Below are positions 1-59,200 of a stretch of DNA of 64,000 nucleotides, in pieces. Positions within the stretch are counted from its first letter, which is position 1. Every line of letters begins with the position of its first letter. This stretch comes from Ampullaceana balthica (Eukaryota; Mollusca; Gastropoda; Lymnaeidae). The notes below the pieces were generated by a model. The model made no database searches and was not told the DNA's origin. It worked only from the letters and a program-made list of their open reading frames with translations. The stretch lies in contig CALYLW010000559.1 in the NCBI GenBank assembly GCA_944989445.1, positions 248,001-312,000 on the forward strand, written 5' to 3'. The translations under genes were made by a program, and so were the position numbers.

Positions 1-48388
<48,388 letters not shown>

Positions 48389-48410
48389 TTCGGAGATAAA
48401 GTTTATGCGA

Positions 48411-48425
48411 CTACACGATCGCCAT
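48411..48425 (-). CDS. Upstream ORF (M-A-I-V-stop) in the NF1 leader, overlapping a YY1-like site
   Basis: On the minus strand ATGGCGATCGTGTAG ends 22 nt before the NF1 start codon. Its first bases, with the preceding AAT, read AATATGGCG, close to the YY1 core (AAnATGGCG) often found just downstream of transcription starts. If transcription starts upstream of 48425 this is a minimal uORF that could reduce NF1 translation. If it starts inside the YY1 motif, the uORF is not made. Confidence 0.4.
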   Translation of the reverse strand: MAIV

Positions 48426-48452
48426 ATTATTATTCCTTATTTTCATTAATGA

Positions 48453-48464
48453 TGCGCATGCGCA
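48453..48464. promoter_or_regulatory. NRF1-type palindrome in the putative NF1 promoter
   Basis: TGCGCATGCGCA, a perfect palindrome matching the known NRF-1 consensus (YGCGCAYGCGCR), lies 65 bp upstream of the NF1 start codon in otherwise AT-rich DNA. I see no TATA box at a suitable distance. NRF-1 sites are typical of TATA-less housekeeping promoters; that this one drives NF1 is inference. Confidence 0.55.
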
Positions 48465-48479
48465 TTGTTGATAACATGC

Positions 48480-50260
48480 TACAGTAAATATTTTATTCTG
48501 TGGCTTATGATTTTATTATATTTTCTTTTTCTCGTTACCCATTTTCATAATTGCCTTAAAATTAATGTATAAACTATATGACTCCAAATATAAATAGCAT
48601 AATATATTTAAGGTTTACTAGCTATTAAATATATGTTAGCTTATTAATAAAGTTCGTTAATTGTTTAAAGAAATGGTATGCCTATTATAGCAGAAATACA
48701 TGAGAGTGAGAGTGAATGTTGGAAATTTAGACAAATGGATAGTGATAGAGTAAAATTAACTTCTCAACAATCGCTTATGGAAATAAATAACGTACAATTA
48801 TAAATTGATTATTTGCTTAAACGAATTGTAATGCCGTTAGCCAATTAATTTTTAAATTTTTTTTAAAAATTATGTGTTAGTGTTCATTAATAAAGTGTGT
48901 TTGTATAAAAAAAAATATATCGCTGGGAAAAAATGATTTTATTTTTGTATATTTTTTTTTACATATTCATTTTCAGTTGCAATTTCTTTAAAACGAAATA
49001 CCTAATTTAGCTTCAGTTATCTTAAAATAAAAAAGGAGGACAGGAAAAGAATGGACCAAATATCAGTTATGATAAATATGCTCTATAGTAAGATAAGTCT
49101 AATAATTCCAATATTTTTGGATTATTTTATAATTTTTGTTTAGAAAGAGCTAGTATCAGATTCATAGAGACATGTTTAAATTTGAATCATACATCAACTC
49201 GTCTAGTGGTTTTTATTAGAACGCCATCAAAACTCCCCACATGCTAGATATAATAGAGGCGTATGGCAATGCCTAAGTCTTACAGTATTCCATATTTGGG
49301 ACGAACGTTTCCCATAGTCAGTGACATCATTCCATCAATCAACTGCAGAGGACAAGAAGGAATACGGAGATGACCCGGCTTTGCAAACCATATCATAATT
49401 AGGACATTGCTTTTATAATTAATTAGGTTAACGGCCAAATGAACCTAAACAATCTCATGTAGCTCTCAGCTCTGTGAATCTTGTATTTATATTATAATTT
49501 AAAAATCATGATATATTAATTTATAAAAAGAAGTTGAATGTTATTTTAATAGTTCACCCACACACATGCCTACCACAAACGGTATTTTAAGAATTTGTAT
49601 TTTGATTAACTGACTGCTCAAATTTAATTAATTCATAACACTACTATGCTATATTTTCTTAAATTTATCTTCTCGAACTGTATTATGCAAAGGACATGGT
49701 TTAGATTTATCAAAATAGTATGCGCATTTGAAAAAAATAAAATAATAACATAATAAATGTGACATTTTCTGTGTTAAATTAATATATTTTGAGTAATATA
49801 GGAAATGTGTCCAAGTTGGATTGTCCATTTAAAAATATTGATTTTAAAAATTATAAAAAGGATTAAGTATAGCTTGTTCCTGTAGCTGGTTCTTGTCACT
49901 ACTATACATATGTTTGGAAAGATCAGCTTCACAATCTGAAATAACTAAGGTCAAACATGAATTTTTTCTAAGGACTGCAGTCATACTCAAGGTACCTTCT
50001 GAAATTTTCCGGTGTGGATGGACACAGAAAGAAGTTCACTGCAGTGCGCTCTGATGAAACAATTATGCTTAGGTTATGGAATAGTCTTTTACCAGTTCCT
50101 TGGAAAATGTAAAGACGAAGAAGAAAAAAAAAGGTTAGAAGCATCTTAAGAAATTTTCCCTTGAAGATTAAAGAGAGTTTTGAACTCCGGTAAATGGAAC
50201 TCCGGTTCGCGACACTTACGGTAGCGTGCCCAAATCACGCTTTAATTTTAAAATAAAACA
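48480..50260. other. Upstream flank of NF1, nothing recognised
   Basis: AT-rich, no coding signal, no clear mobile element. No divergent gene shares the NF1 promoter as far as I can see. Confidence 0.6.
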
Positions 50261-50285
50261 AACCCGTAAAAACAAAGTTTTTGAC

Positions 50286-50797
50286 TATAAATCCCTTATA
50301 TATGAGACATAACTAGGCCTAACGGTATTGATTATGTTCAAACGCGACAAACATTTACAGACTGAATCTGTCTTAACTCCTCCCCAGTGGGGGGGGGGAG
50401 AGGGGAGAGGGTAAAGGTCTGGTCACCGATCGCTGGACCGAGCTCAGCGTGACACGCAAAATGTAAACAAAAGCACGCCGGTACACCTGGTTAAAACACG
50501 GAATGTGTTCACCTATGGCTGGGGTGAAGTCAAGTGACCCGTAAAATATAACGATAGCGACCTCTACATATAGTTTATATAGATAAACTAAAAATGCATT
50601 AATTTAATAACTGTACGTTCGATCGATCTGAATTTATGATACGATGCATTGTTAGGTGACGCGGGTCCGTGTGCCGAATTTCAGCTTGATGGCGTGACGG
50701 GAAGTGGGTCATTTTTTACTTCTGTTTTTCCGCGGTGCCCGCCCAAGACAGACAGAGAGACAGAAACGGCGGTGAAGTTAATATAAGGGATTTAAAA
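50286..50797. mobile_element. MITE with TATAAATCCCTTATA terminal repeats, copy 2
   Basis: TATAAATCCCTTATA near 50286-50300 and TATAAGGGATTTAAA near 50783-50797. Interior parallels the copy at 15881-16255 but is longer. No ORF. Confidence 0.72.
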
Positions 50798-50969
50798 ATA
50801 ATTTTATTGCGTTGAAGGTAATTATGACCTAAAAATATTTGTGACCCGAAAACTTGATGTACGTGGGCATATCTGCATTATACAGCACCATTAAAAATAA
50901 ATCTAGCGTGAAGGGCCCCCCCCTACCATTAGGACTCCGGACCAGAAACGTTTGCCCCCCCCCCTCTCC

Positions 50970-51450
50970 GACGGTGGTAGAATGGCATCCGCGCTCGGCT
51001 GTCGAAACGAGGGTCACGGGTTCGAATCTCAGTGAAGGCAGAGATTTGTTCCCGTGGTCTAGGGTGTCCGAATGGGTACCTGACACTAGTTAGGGAAACA
51101 AAGGTGGCCGCGAATAGCCGAGGCCTGTGAACGCTGCGTCACTTCCCAATACGTTCTTAACAGATCGTAGGTAAGTAAGTAGGTCCCATGACCGATGGTC
51201 GTAGGGGATCCCTAATGTTTCCATTAGAGCTTACTCGGGGCTTGTTAATACCTGGTGGGTGCCCCAATTCCCTTCCAGGGGTCAGCGGAGGACTTTCTTA
51301 GCGTATCATTTATAATGTGGCTTTGCGTGGACTCGATCCGACGCCCCTCAGCTTTGTGAGACTTCGCTATTTACAGAATTACAGCCCCCCTATTAACAGA
51401 ACGTAGGACGCAATGATCTTCTATGAGGAACGAGCGCCTGTATAGATAAG
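50970..51450 (+). mobile_element. SINE family A, split by a SINE family B insertion
   Basis: Head GGTGGTAGAATGGCATCCGC and GGTCACGGGTTCGAATCTC, interrupted at 51171; the tail resumes at 51408 (GACGCAATGATCTTCTATGA, GCGCCTGTATAGATAAGACA). Confidence 0.82.
51172..51392 (-). mobile_element. tRNA-derived SINE family B nested in SINE A
   Basis: On the minus strand: CTCACAAAGCTGAGGGGCGT (A-box side), GGATCGAGTCCACGC (B-box side), then CTAAGAAAGTCCTCCGCTGA, and an ACTTACTTAC tail. Flanked by 15-bp duplications TTAACAGATCGTAGG (51157-51171) and TTAACAGAACGTAGG (51393-51407), 14 of 15. A plus-strand relative lies at 62430-62645. Confidence 0.85.
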
Positions 51451-51459
51451 ACAGTCTCT

Positions 51460-52470
51460 GGGTGGGTCGATGGGGTTTTAATCCGACCAGTCATTGTGGT
51501 GGCCATTGTCCTCTGAAGATGTATCATTTCCAGGAATAAGTATGGTGCACTCTTGAAAGAAAAATCTCTCTTAGCATGAGTCTACTAAAAGACAGACAAC
51601 AGCACAGTTGTTCTTTACAGGCCTATTTCTCGCTCACCCCTCAACACCAGCAGCAGGAAATATGTCTTGCGAGCCGCCCTCTTCGCTCTGCGTGGTCTCA
51701 GATCGATCGTCGGCTAGGAGATACTCAGCGGTTCCGCGCGAGATGCCAAACCATGAGGATCGAATTCGTCGCCTCACGTCTGCCACTGGTAACCAGGATG
51801 AACAAGCACTTCTTGTGGGCGGGGATGAACGCAGTTATCCGACAAAAAACATTGAGGAGTCTAGAAGCCTCCAGTACAATTTCATTGTAAATTGTAATAT
51901 ATCAGGAGTCCAAAACGTCATAGTTTTTAAACATCAACTGTATAAAGTGGGAGCATCTCATCTGATTGTCATTAGATTGAATAATTATAATTATTCGATT
52001 AGCAATCGGTTGTTGTTTGAACCCTTGTGGCTTATTACTCTCATGGAGACATGCTAAAATATGTATTAATATTTTTATTTTATAAGTTGCCTTGTTTCGG
52101 GGGAAAAATGCTAAAACCGATACAAATACCCATTTTTAAAAAAAAGTTAATTAATTTATCAATTCAAAATGCTGTTAAGACTGATGAACCCTACTTTTTT
52201 TTTAAATTTTGTTTTTAAAAAAAAATTTTTTTTTAAATGAATCGTTATTACTATCATTATATCATTATTTGGTTTTAAATTTTTTTTCGGGGTGTAGTTG
52301 TAAGTCTGCCAACTAACACTTAATTTTAAAATAATAAATGTGTGATCGTACATGCATTATAAAATAATTATTTGTTTATTCTGACCAACGCAGTACTGGC
52401 CTTATATGGTAGTTAAGGTGGGAGACTCCAGAGGGCGCGGCGTAATTCTGGTTGCCAGGTTGAAAGCTTT
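51460..52470. other. Unassigned stretch, no supported gene
   Basis: Overlapping ORFs of 104 and 149 codons (51576-51890, 51608-52057) have no domain or homology I recognise and sit among transposons. I do not call a gene. Confidence 0.45.
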
Positions 52471-52480
52471 TCCTTCATAG

Positions 52481-54305
52481 CAGTGATGGCGAATCTTTTG
52501 GGGACGAGTGCCCAAAATTCAACCAAAACACACTTATTCATAGCAAAGTGCCAGCACTCCAATTAAAGCCGAAAATGGGGGTTTGGCTTAGCAAAACGAT
52601 ACATACTGGTCTTAAGACTTTAAAGAGAAAAAACACGAAGAGAGTTTTGAACAATACAAAATATTTGTTATTACAGGAAATATGTTCGTTTTGAGTAATT
52701 AATGTATTAGTGCTGTTTTATACATACTGCTATTTCGTCAAACCTTGGCTCATACTTCATTAATTTGAGCGCAACACATGCAGCACTAAGGTTCTCTTTA
52801 AGTCTGTTTCTTGTGTCACATTTGATAAAGTTCAAAGCTGAAAACAGCTGTTAACACGCATAAGGTGATCCAAACAAAATAAGAATAGCACGCCCAAGTG
52901 TTTTCATTGATTTAAACTTATTTGGCAGAGAATCCCACTATTTAAGGCTTTCATTTTCATGACGATATCATTTGTACTGTCCTGTGTGATCTCTGTACAC
53001 TCCATATTCTCAAGTGTTGCACGCAGTTCAGAGATTTTTCTTTTCCACGTAGAGGTTTCTTGAAATTCCAAAAGCTCCATTTCCAGATTTTAAAGATCTA
53101 ACTTCAAATTTAGATGTATCTGGTAAAGTAAGAAAGCACAACGATTGTTTCCATCGGGCAGAACTGTAGAAATCTTTCAAGAAATTCTCCTTTGCAGCTG
53201 CCACGATGCAGAGGCGTCACTAGGGTTGGTGTCACCCGGGGTGGTAGCTCATGGTGTCACACCTCACGACTTAACCCATAGAACGCCTCTGAGTTTTCCA
53301 GTGCCAAATAACGGGAACATACAGAATTTTACATTTTGGTGTCACCCCCCTGAGGGTGTCACCCGGGCGACCCGCCCCCACCGCACCCCCTGGTGACGCC
53401 ACTGCCACAATGCTTGAAAATTCCTTGTAGATTTCTTCATGACTTGAAGGATTGTGTGCAAATTGTGTAGAATTTTCTAGGTGCATCTTTAGATTTGGAA
53501 AACATTTCAGCTGCCCACTTGAAAGCTCTCTTTTAAAAACATGACGCTTTCTTTCAATTTATTTTTAAATCGCAAAACATCCTTTCTGCTATTTTTACCA
53601 AGATTTGCAGTTGCTTGTCCAGTACATTGAACAGTGCCGTTAACCCGGACATCTCTTTATTAACTTCTAACTTTGGATTTCATATGCTTTTTATGGGGCT
53701 TTATGGGGCTTTATGGGGCTTATTTTGACTGAGCGCATGCGAATAAGCTTGATTTCACAACTAAGCTCTCATGTTTTGCTAAATCATCAAATTTTATGTT
53801 TATAATTAATATTTGTACATTCCGCTCAAGATGATCAATTAGATTTATTCATAGGTAACCTCAAGATGCTTAGATCTGAAAACTGGAATCTATATAACAA
53901 TAAAAGTATTAAAACTCACAGTCAGTCTGCACCAAAAAAAAATAATAATAAAAAATAAAAATAAATTAGAATTGGCTTATCAAACATTAGCTGCTTCAAC
54001 TTTGGCGTATTCTTTGCCATGTAACAAGTAACAAGTAATATGATTGGCCCAAACAATTGAAACTTATTATATTGGGTCAATAAATATATATATAATTTCT
54101 ATGGCGATATATGAAAATCTTAAATCTAGGCTAAGGACCTATGCCAGTGGCACGCATAATGCAATAATTAAGTGGAACATTCAATAACAGGCTAAAACAC
54201 TTATTTATATTACATAGTATCATTTTATTGTGATTATTTATTTAGGAAGTTATATTTGACTCACGTGCCGGCTGTGGCACGCGTGCCATAGGTTCGCCAT
54301 CACTG
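52481..54305 (-). mobile_element. Decayed hAT transposon (1825 bp) with transposase remnant
   Basis: Terminal repeats CAGTGATGGCGAATCTTTTG (left) and CAGTGATGGCGAACCTATGG (reverse complement of right). Target duplication CTTCATAG (52473-52480) / CTATATAG (54306-54313), 6 of 8. The minus strand near 52728-52875 encodes a hAT C-terminal dimerisation remnant, FGSPYAC*QLFSALNFIK, followed by LKENLSAACVALKLMKYEPR, with an in-frame stop. That pattern is typical of ZBED/GTF2IRD2-like hAT transposases. Interrupted by a 196-bp MITE at 53209. Confidence 0.85.
53209..53404. mobile_element. 196-bp MITE nested in the hAT element
   Basis: Ends CAGAGGCGTCACTAGG and (reverse complement of right) CAGTGGCGTCACCAGG, 14 of 16 alike. 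Duplication CCACGATG (53201-53208) / CCACAATG (53405-53412), 7 of 8. Rich in GTGTCACCC motifs. Confidence 0.82.
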
Positions 54306-54383
54306 CTATATAGTGTTAATAATATCCATGCTAGACTAGCATGCCAGTTGCGCTTCGATGATTAAATAATCTATTAAAAGTCT

Positions 54384-54772
54384 TCAAATTTTTCTTAAAT
54401 ATATATTTGTTTTTAACCATTCGTTCAAAAATGTCAGAAGTCTGTTCCACAATTTTGGTGCCGATTCAAAACAGAGCGCGCCAAAGGACTTCCTCCTGTG
54501 GCCATACCCACTGGGAATTTTCAGAAGGGACTGCTTAGAAGAACGCTGTCCCTTTAGAGATACATGTATATGTTCCGATGTTAATTCCTTCAAATACCGC
54601 GGCGCTGATCTGGTCAGACAGCCACAAGAATGTGATAGAATCTTCTGGTCTATTCTTTCAGCCTCAGGAAGTCAGTGTAGATCATTTTTCAACAGACTGC
54701 TGTGCGGCAGCATATCTCGAAGGATCCGGGTGAAAGCTATTGTAAAGCTGCGTGTCATCTGCATAGTTGAAG
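54384..54772 (-). pseudogene. Broken L2-like LINE reverse transcriptase fragment
   Basis: On the minus strand YADDTQLYNSFHPDPSRYAA (RT motif C) at about 54700-54770, then after an internal deletion and stops the C-terminal piece ERIDQKILSHSCGCLTRSAP ... RRKSFGALCFESAPKLWNRL. The upstream (RT N-terminal) side is cut off exactly where the 10-bp minisatellite starts. Confidence 0.82.
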
Positions 54773-55325
54773 GTACCAGAAGGTAACAGAAGGTACCAGA
54801 AGGTAACAGAAGATACCAGAAGGTAACAGAAATTACCAGAAGGTAACAGAAGGTACCAGAAGGTAACAGAAGATACCAGAAGGTACTAGAAGGTAACAGA
54901 AGGTACCAGAAGGTAACAGAAGATACCAGAAGGTAACAGAAATTACCAGAAGGTAACAGAAGATACCAGAAGGTAACAGAAGATACCAGAAGGTAACAGA
55001 AGGTACCAGAAGATACCAGAAGGTAACAGAAGGTACTAGAAGGTAACAGAAGGTACCAGAAGGTACTAGAAGGTAACATAAGGTACTAGAAGGTAACAGA
55101 AGATACCAGAAGGTAACAGAAGGTACTAGAAGGTAACAGAAGATACCAGAAGGTAACAGAAGGTACTAGAAGGTACTAGAAGGTAACAGAAGGTACTAGA
55201 AGGTAACAGAAGATACCAGAAGGTAACAGAAGGTACTAGAAAGTAACAGAAGGTACCAGAAGGTACTAGAAGGTATCAGAAGGTACCAGAAGGTACTAGA
55301 AGGTATCAGAAGGTACCAGAAGATA
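54773..55325. repeat. 10-bp minisatellite, ~55 copies
   Basis: Units AGGTACCAGA, AGGTAACAGA, AGATACCAGA, AGGTACTAGA and rare variants, in strict 10-bp period. Variants alternate irregularly, suggesting repeated local duplication of 20-40 bp blocks. Abuts the LINE fragment. Confidence 0.95.
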
Positions 55326-55329
55326 CACG

Positions 55330-56180
55330 AATGCTAGGACGGGCACTTGGCGGAGGGTGACAAAGACGCTAAGACTGGTGGAATCACAGAGGCCACCTTT
55401 GACATTGGGGGTCAAGGTGATTTGAATCTTCTATCATCTGCACGACTGTCCCCCTCGCTTAAGAAGATGTTACAATAAAAATTTCCCCTTTGAAAAAAAA
55501 TTAAGGTTCAGCTTGGAAGGGTTGTTTTTATAAAATTTAAACATAAAAAAAGAAAGAAATTGAAATGTTCAAACAAAAATTTTTATATTTAAAAATAATA
55601 AAATACTACGGGGGAAAAATGTACTGTTGGATGAAGTGATTTGTTGCCGGTATGAAAGAGAAGGAATAAAGAAACATCAGCAATTTCTCGGGAATTCCAG
55701 GGTACGCTCCCTTGGATCGATGGATATTTTTTCAAAGAATCTGACGCGCCTATGTGTTGTTTCTCTTTAAAAAAATATTTTAAAAAATATATATATATTT
55801 ATATGATTTTTTAATGGTCAGTGGCTCATCAAGAGTTAGTAACCCAATTGATCTCATTGATATCCGTGTAAATACTTAAAAAAACAGAGGTCACTTTTTG
55901 TACGAGTTATCTGTCTTTATTCAGGTGTTACGGCCCTTGGTCAAATAAAATGTTATTGTTTTCAAAGGGATTTCTTTTCTGTCACTGAAAGACAATCTGG
56001 TGCGGACTGTAGACTTTAGATCCTTTTTATTAAATATAACTAAAATAAATGTATGAGTACAAAAAAGTCTTAAAATTGTGTTTTTTAAAAAAAATTTATT
56101 TAAATCTTTGTGGAAATCTCAGGCATAAAAATAATGTTGAGCATGTAAGACGTAAACACCCGCCCCTACCTCCCCTTGTA
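55330..56180. other. Unassigned AT-rich stretch, nothing recognised
   Basis: No coding signal or clear repeat apart from short homopolymer runs. Confidence 0.55.

Positions 56181-56184
<4 letters not shown>

Positions 56185-56238
<54 letters not shown>
56185..56238. repeat. (AT)n microsatellite at the 3' end of the LINE
   Basis: About 25 AT dinucleotides directly after the short 3' UTR of the minus-strand LINE; may be its tail. Confidence 0.9.
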
Positions 56239-56239
56239 G

Positions 56240-59200
56240 TTGTTGTTCGTCCGTCGTGATCGACGATGACCACTCTCATCATATTTGCTGGGCCGCCACA
56301 TGTGTTCTCTGGTGGCTTATTAACCCTATTTTTGCGCGAAAGAGGCGTCCGCATGTCGGACAAGAGATAGAAGCGGTCCCTTCAGGGGGGTTTTGGTTTC
56401 GTTCCTTTCTGGCCTGGCGTTTTAACTTGGCAGCCTGTTGTCTATTTGCTTCACAGACAGCTGCGCCATTCCATATCGTAGAGCGCCAGTGGGCTCGGTT
56501 ACTGGCTGCCGCTTCCCAGGAGTCATGTCCGATGTCGAAGGCCTTCAGAGCAGTTTTAAGCGTGTCCTTGTAGCGCTTTCGTGGACCTCCGCGTGCTCTT
56601 TGCCCTTCGGTAAGTTCACCGTAGAAGAGCCTCTTGGGTAGGCGATGATCGGGCATGCGCACTAGATGCCCCGCCCAGCGTAGTTGGCTTTGCATGAGGA
56701 TAGTGTGGATGCTGGGGAGTCCTGACCTGGCTAATATTTCGGTGTCTGGAACTTTTTCCTGCCATTTTATATTGAGAATTTTTCTAAGGCTTTTGGTGTG
56801 GAAGTGGTTCAGCAACCTCGCATGGCGTTGGTATACAATCCAAGTTTCACATGCATATAGTAAGGTGGGGAGCACTACAGCTCTGTATACTTTTAGTTTT
56901 GTTTGGGTGCTGATTCCCCTTCTGTTCCAGACACTGTCATGCAATCTGCCGAATGCTGCGCTGGCCTTTGAGATTCTCGAGTTCACCTCGTCATCAATAT
57001 TGGCCTTCTGGGACAGTGTGCTGCCAAGGTAAGTAAAGCGGCTCACTGTGTTGATTTTGTTGCCGTTGATGAATATGTTTGGCTCAGTATAGGATTTGCC
57101 CGGGGCCGGCTGGTATAACACTTCAGTCTTTTTTGTGCTGATGGTGAGCCCAAAGTTAGAGCACGCACTGGAAAATTTATCAGCACTTAGTTGCAGTTGT
57201 GCTTCAGAGCCCGCGTTAAGGGCACAATCATCAGCAAAAAGAAGTTCCAGGATGCTGTCTGATTTGACCTTTGTCTTAGCTTTAAGCCTCCTGAGGTTGA
57301 ACAGACGACCATCAGTGCGATACCTGAAGTCCATGCCTACATTTCTATTCCTGAAGGCCTCTGTAAGCATGGCTGAGAACATGAGGCTGAACAATGTTGG
57401 GGCCAGAACACAGCCTTGCTTAACGCCATTTGTGACAGGGAATGGTTTAGAGACCTCTCCGTTGTCCTGGACTCGAGCCTGCATGCCATCATGAAATTGC
57501 CTTACAATGGCTATATACTTATTTGGACACCCATACTTGGCCATAATCCTCCATAAGCCCTCTCTGCAGACTGTGTCAAAGGCTTTCGTAAGGTCTATGT
57601 AAATGGAAAATAGGTCCATATTCTGCTCTTGACACTTTTCCTGCAATTGCCTGGCTGCAAAAATCATGTCAATGGTCCCGCGTTCTTTCCGGAAACCACA
57701 TTGGCTTTCTGGTAAAAGACCCTGATCCAGATGTGCATTTAGGCGATTTAGGAGAATTCTGGCGAGTATTTTTCCTGCAATTGATAGGAGTGAAATTCCA
57801 CGATGATTATCGCAGGCTTGGCGGTTCCCTTTTCGCTTGTACAAGTGGACTATAGAGGCATCTTTAAAATCCTGGGGGACAGCCTCTTGCTGCCACATCA
57901 TTAGGAAGATTTCATGCAGCTTTTCTAGTAGAACCATGCCACCTTCTTTGTATATTTCTGCTGGAATTGAGTCTGCTCCAGGAGCCTTGCCACATGACAG
58001 AAGATGTACAGCTCTTTGCGTCTCAAGAAGTGTAGGCGGGTCATCCATTGCCAGGTTAATTGGTACTTGAGGGAGGCGACTGATAGCATCTTCATTAATA
58101 CTTGAGTTGCTGTTTAGGACAGCATGAAAGTGTTCAGCCCAGCGCTCAAGAATCTTCTCCCCGTCAGTAATTAGATATGTCCCGTCAGCACTGAGAAGCG
58201 GGGATGAATTAGACGTTGTGGGTCCGTACACTTCCTTAATGGCGTTGTAAAAATTCTTCATATCATGCCTGTCTGCATATTGTTGAATCTCATCAGCTTT
58301 CTTGTTTAGCCATGAGTCTCGCATCCAGCGAAGTTTTTGTTGTATGACGCGGCGTATGCTATTATATGAGTCCGTTACGGTTGAAGACCTGGGATTGCTG
58401 ATGTGTCTTTTGTGGAGTTGATGTTTCTCTGCCAACATTTGCTTGATTTCAACGCAATTGTCATCGAACCAGTCTTGGTGCTTTCTCGTCGCGGGTCCAA
58501 GGATTTGGGAGGCTGTGCTGTAGATTAGATCTCTAAAGTTCGTCCAAACAGTCTCAATGTTCGTATTGTTTAGAGTGGTGGATCTCAGTTTGCCCTCCAG
58601 GGCTGTCTCCAGAGATTGTTTAGTACTCGCACAGTTTAGCTTTGTGATGTTTAGCCGTTTTAGGGTTTTCCTTCCTTGGGGCCGTCTTTTTGGCTGAATG
58701 CATATCTTAAGTTTAGAGATGATGAGACGATGGTCTGTCCAGCATTCAGCACCGCAGAGTGATTTAGTCACACGAACGTCTTGTCTATCTTTCTTCCTTG
58801 TGATGACGTAGTCTATTAGGTGCCAGTGCTTGGAGCGAGGGTGCATCCATGAGGTCCTGTTTCTTGTGGGAAGACTGAATACTGTGTTAGTAATCAACAA
58901 GTCATGTTCCACACACGTCTGAAGCAACAGGAGACCATTGCTATTACACCGGCCCACTCCATGTTTTCCTATCGCACCGTCCCAAAGAGCGTCATCGCAG
59001 CCTACTCTTGCATTAAAGTCACCAAGTATGACAAGCTTATCAGTGGAAGGAATGTTGGCGATGATAGAGTGAAGGTCCTCGTAAAACTTGGATTTCACTT
59101 CATCAGGGTTAGTCATTGTTGGGGCATAGCAGCTGATGATGTTGAGGTATTTCTTCCCGGCCAACAGAGGCAGTCTCATCGTCATGAGTCTGTCATTTAT

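Noticed and set aside
51576..52057. Overlapping ORFs of 104 and 149 codons as a host gene
   Set aside because: No recognisable domain, two competing frames, transposon-rich context and no splice partners found.
54672..55079. 135-codon ORF with PSSTFWYLL repeats
   Set aside because: Translation of the 10-bp minisatellite joined to a shifted frame of the LINE fragment.
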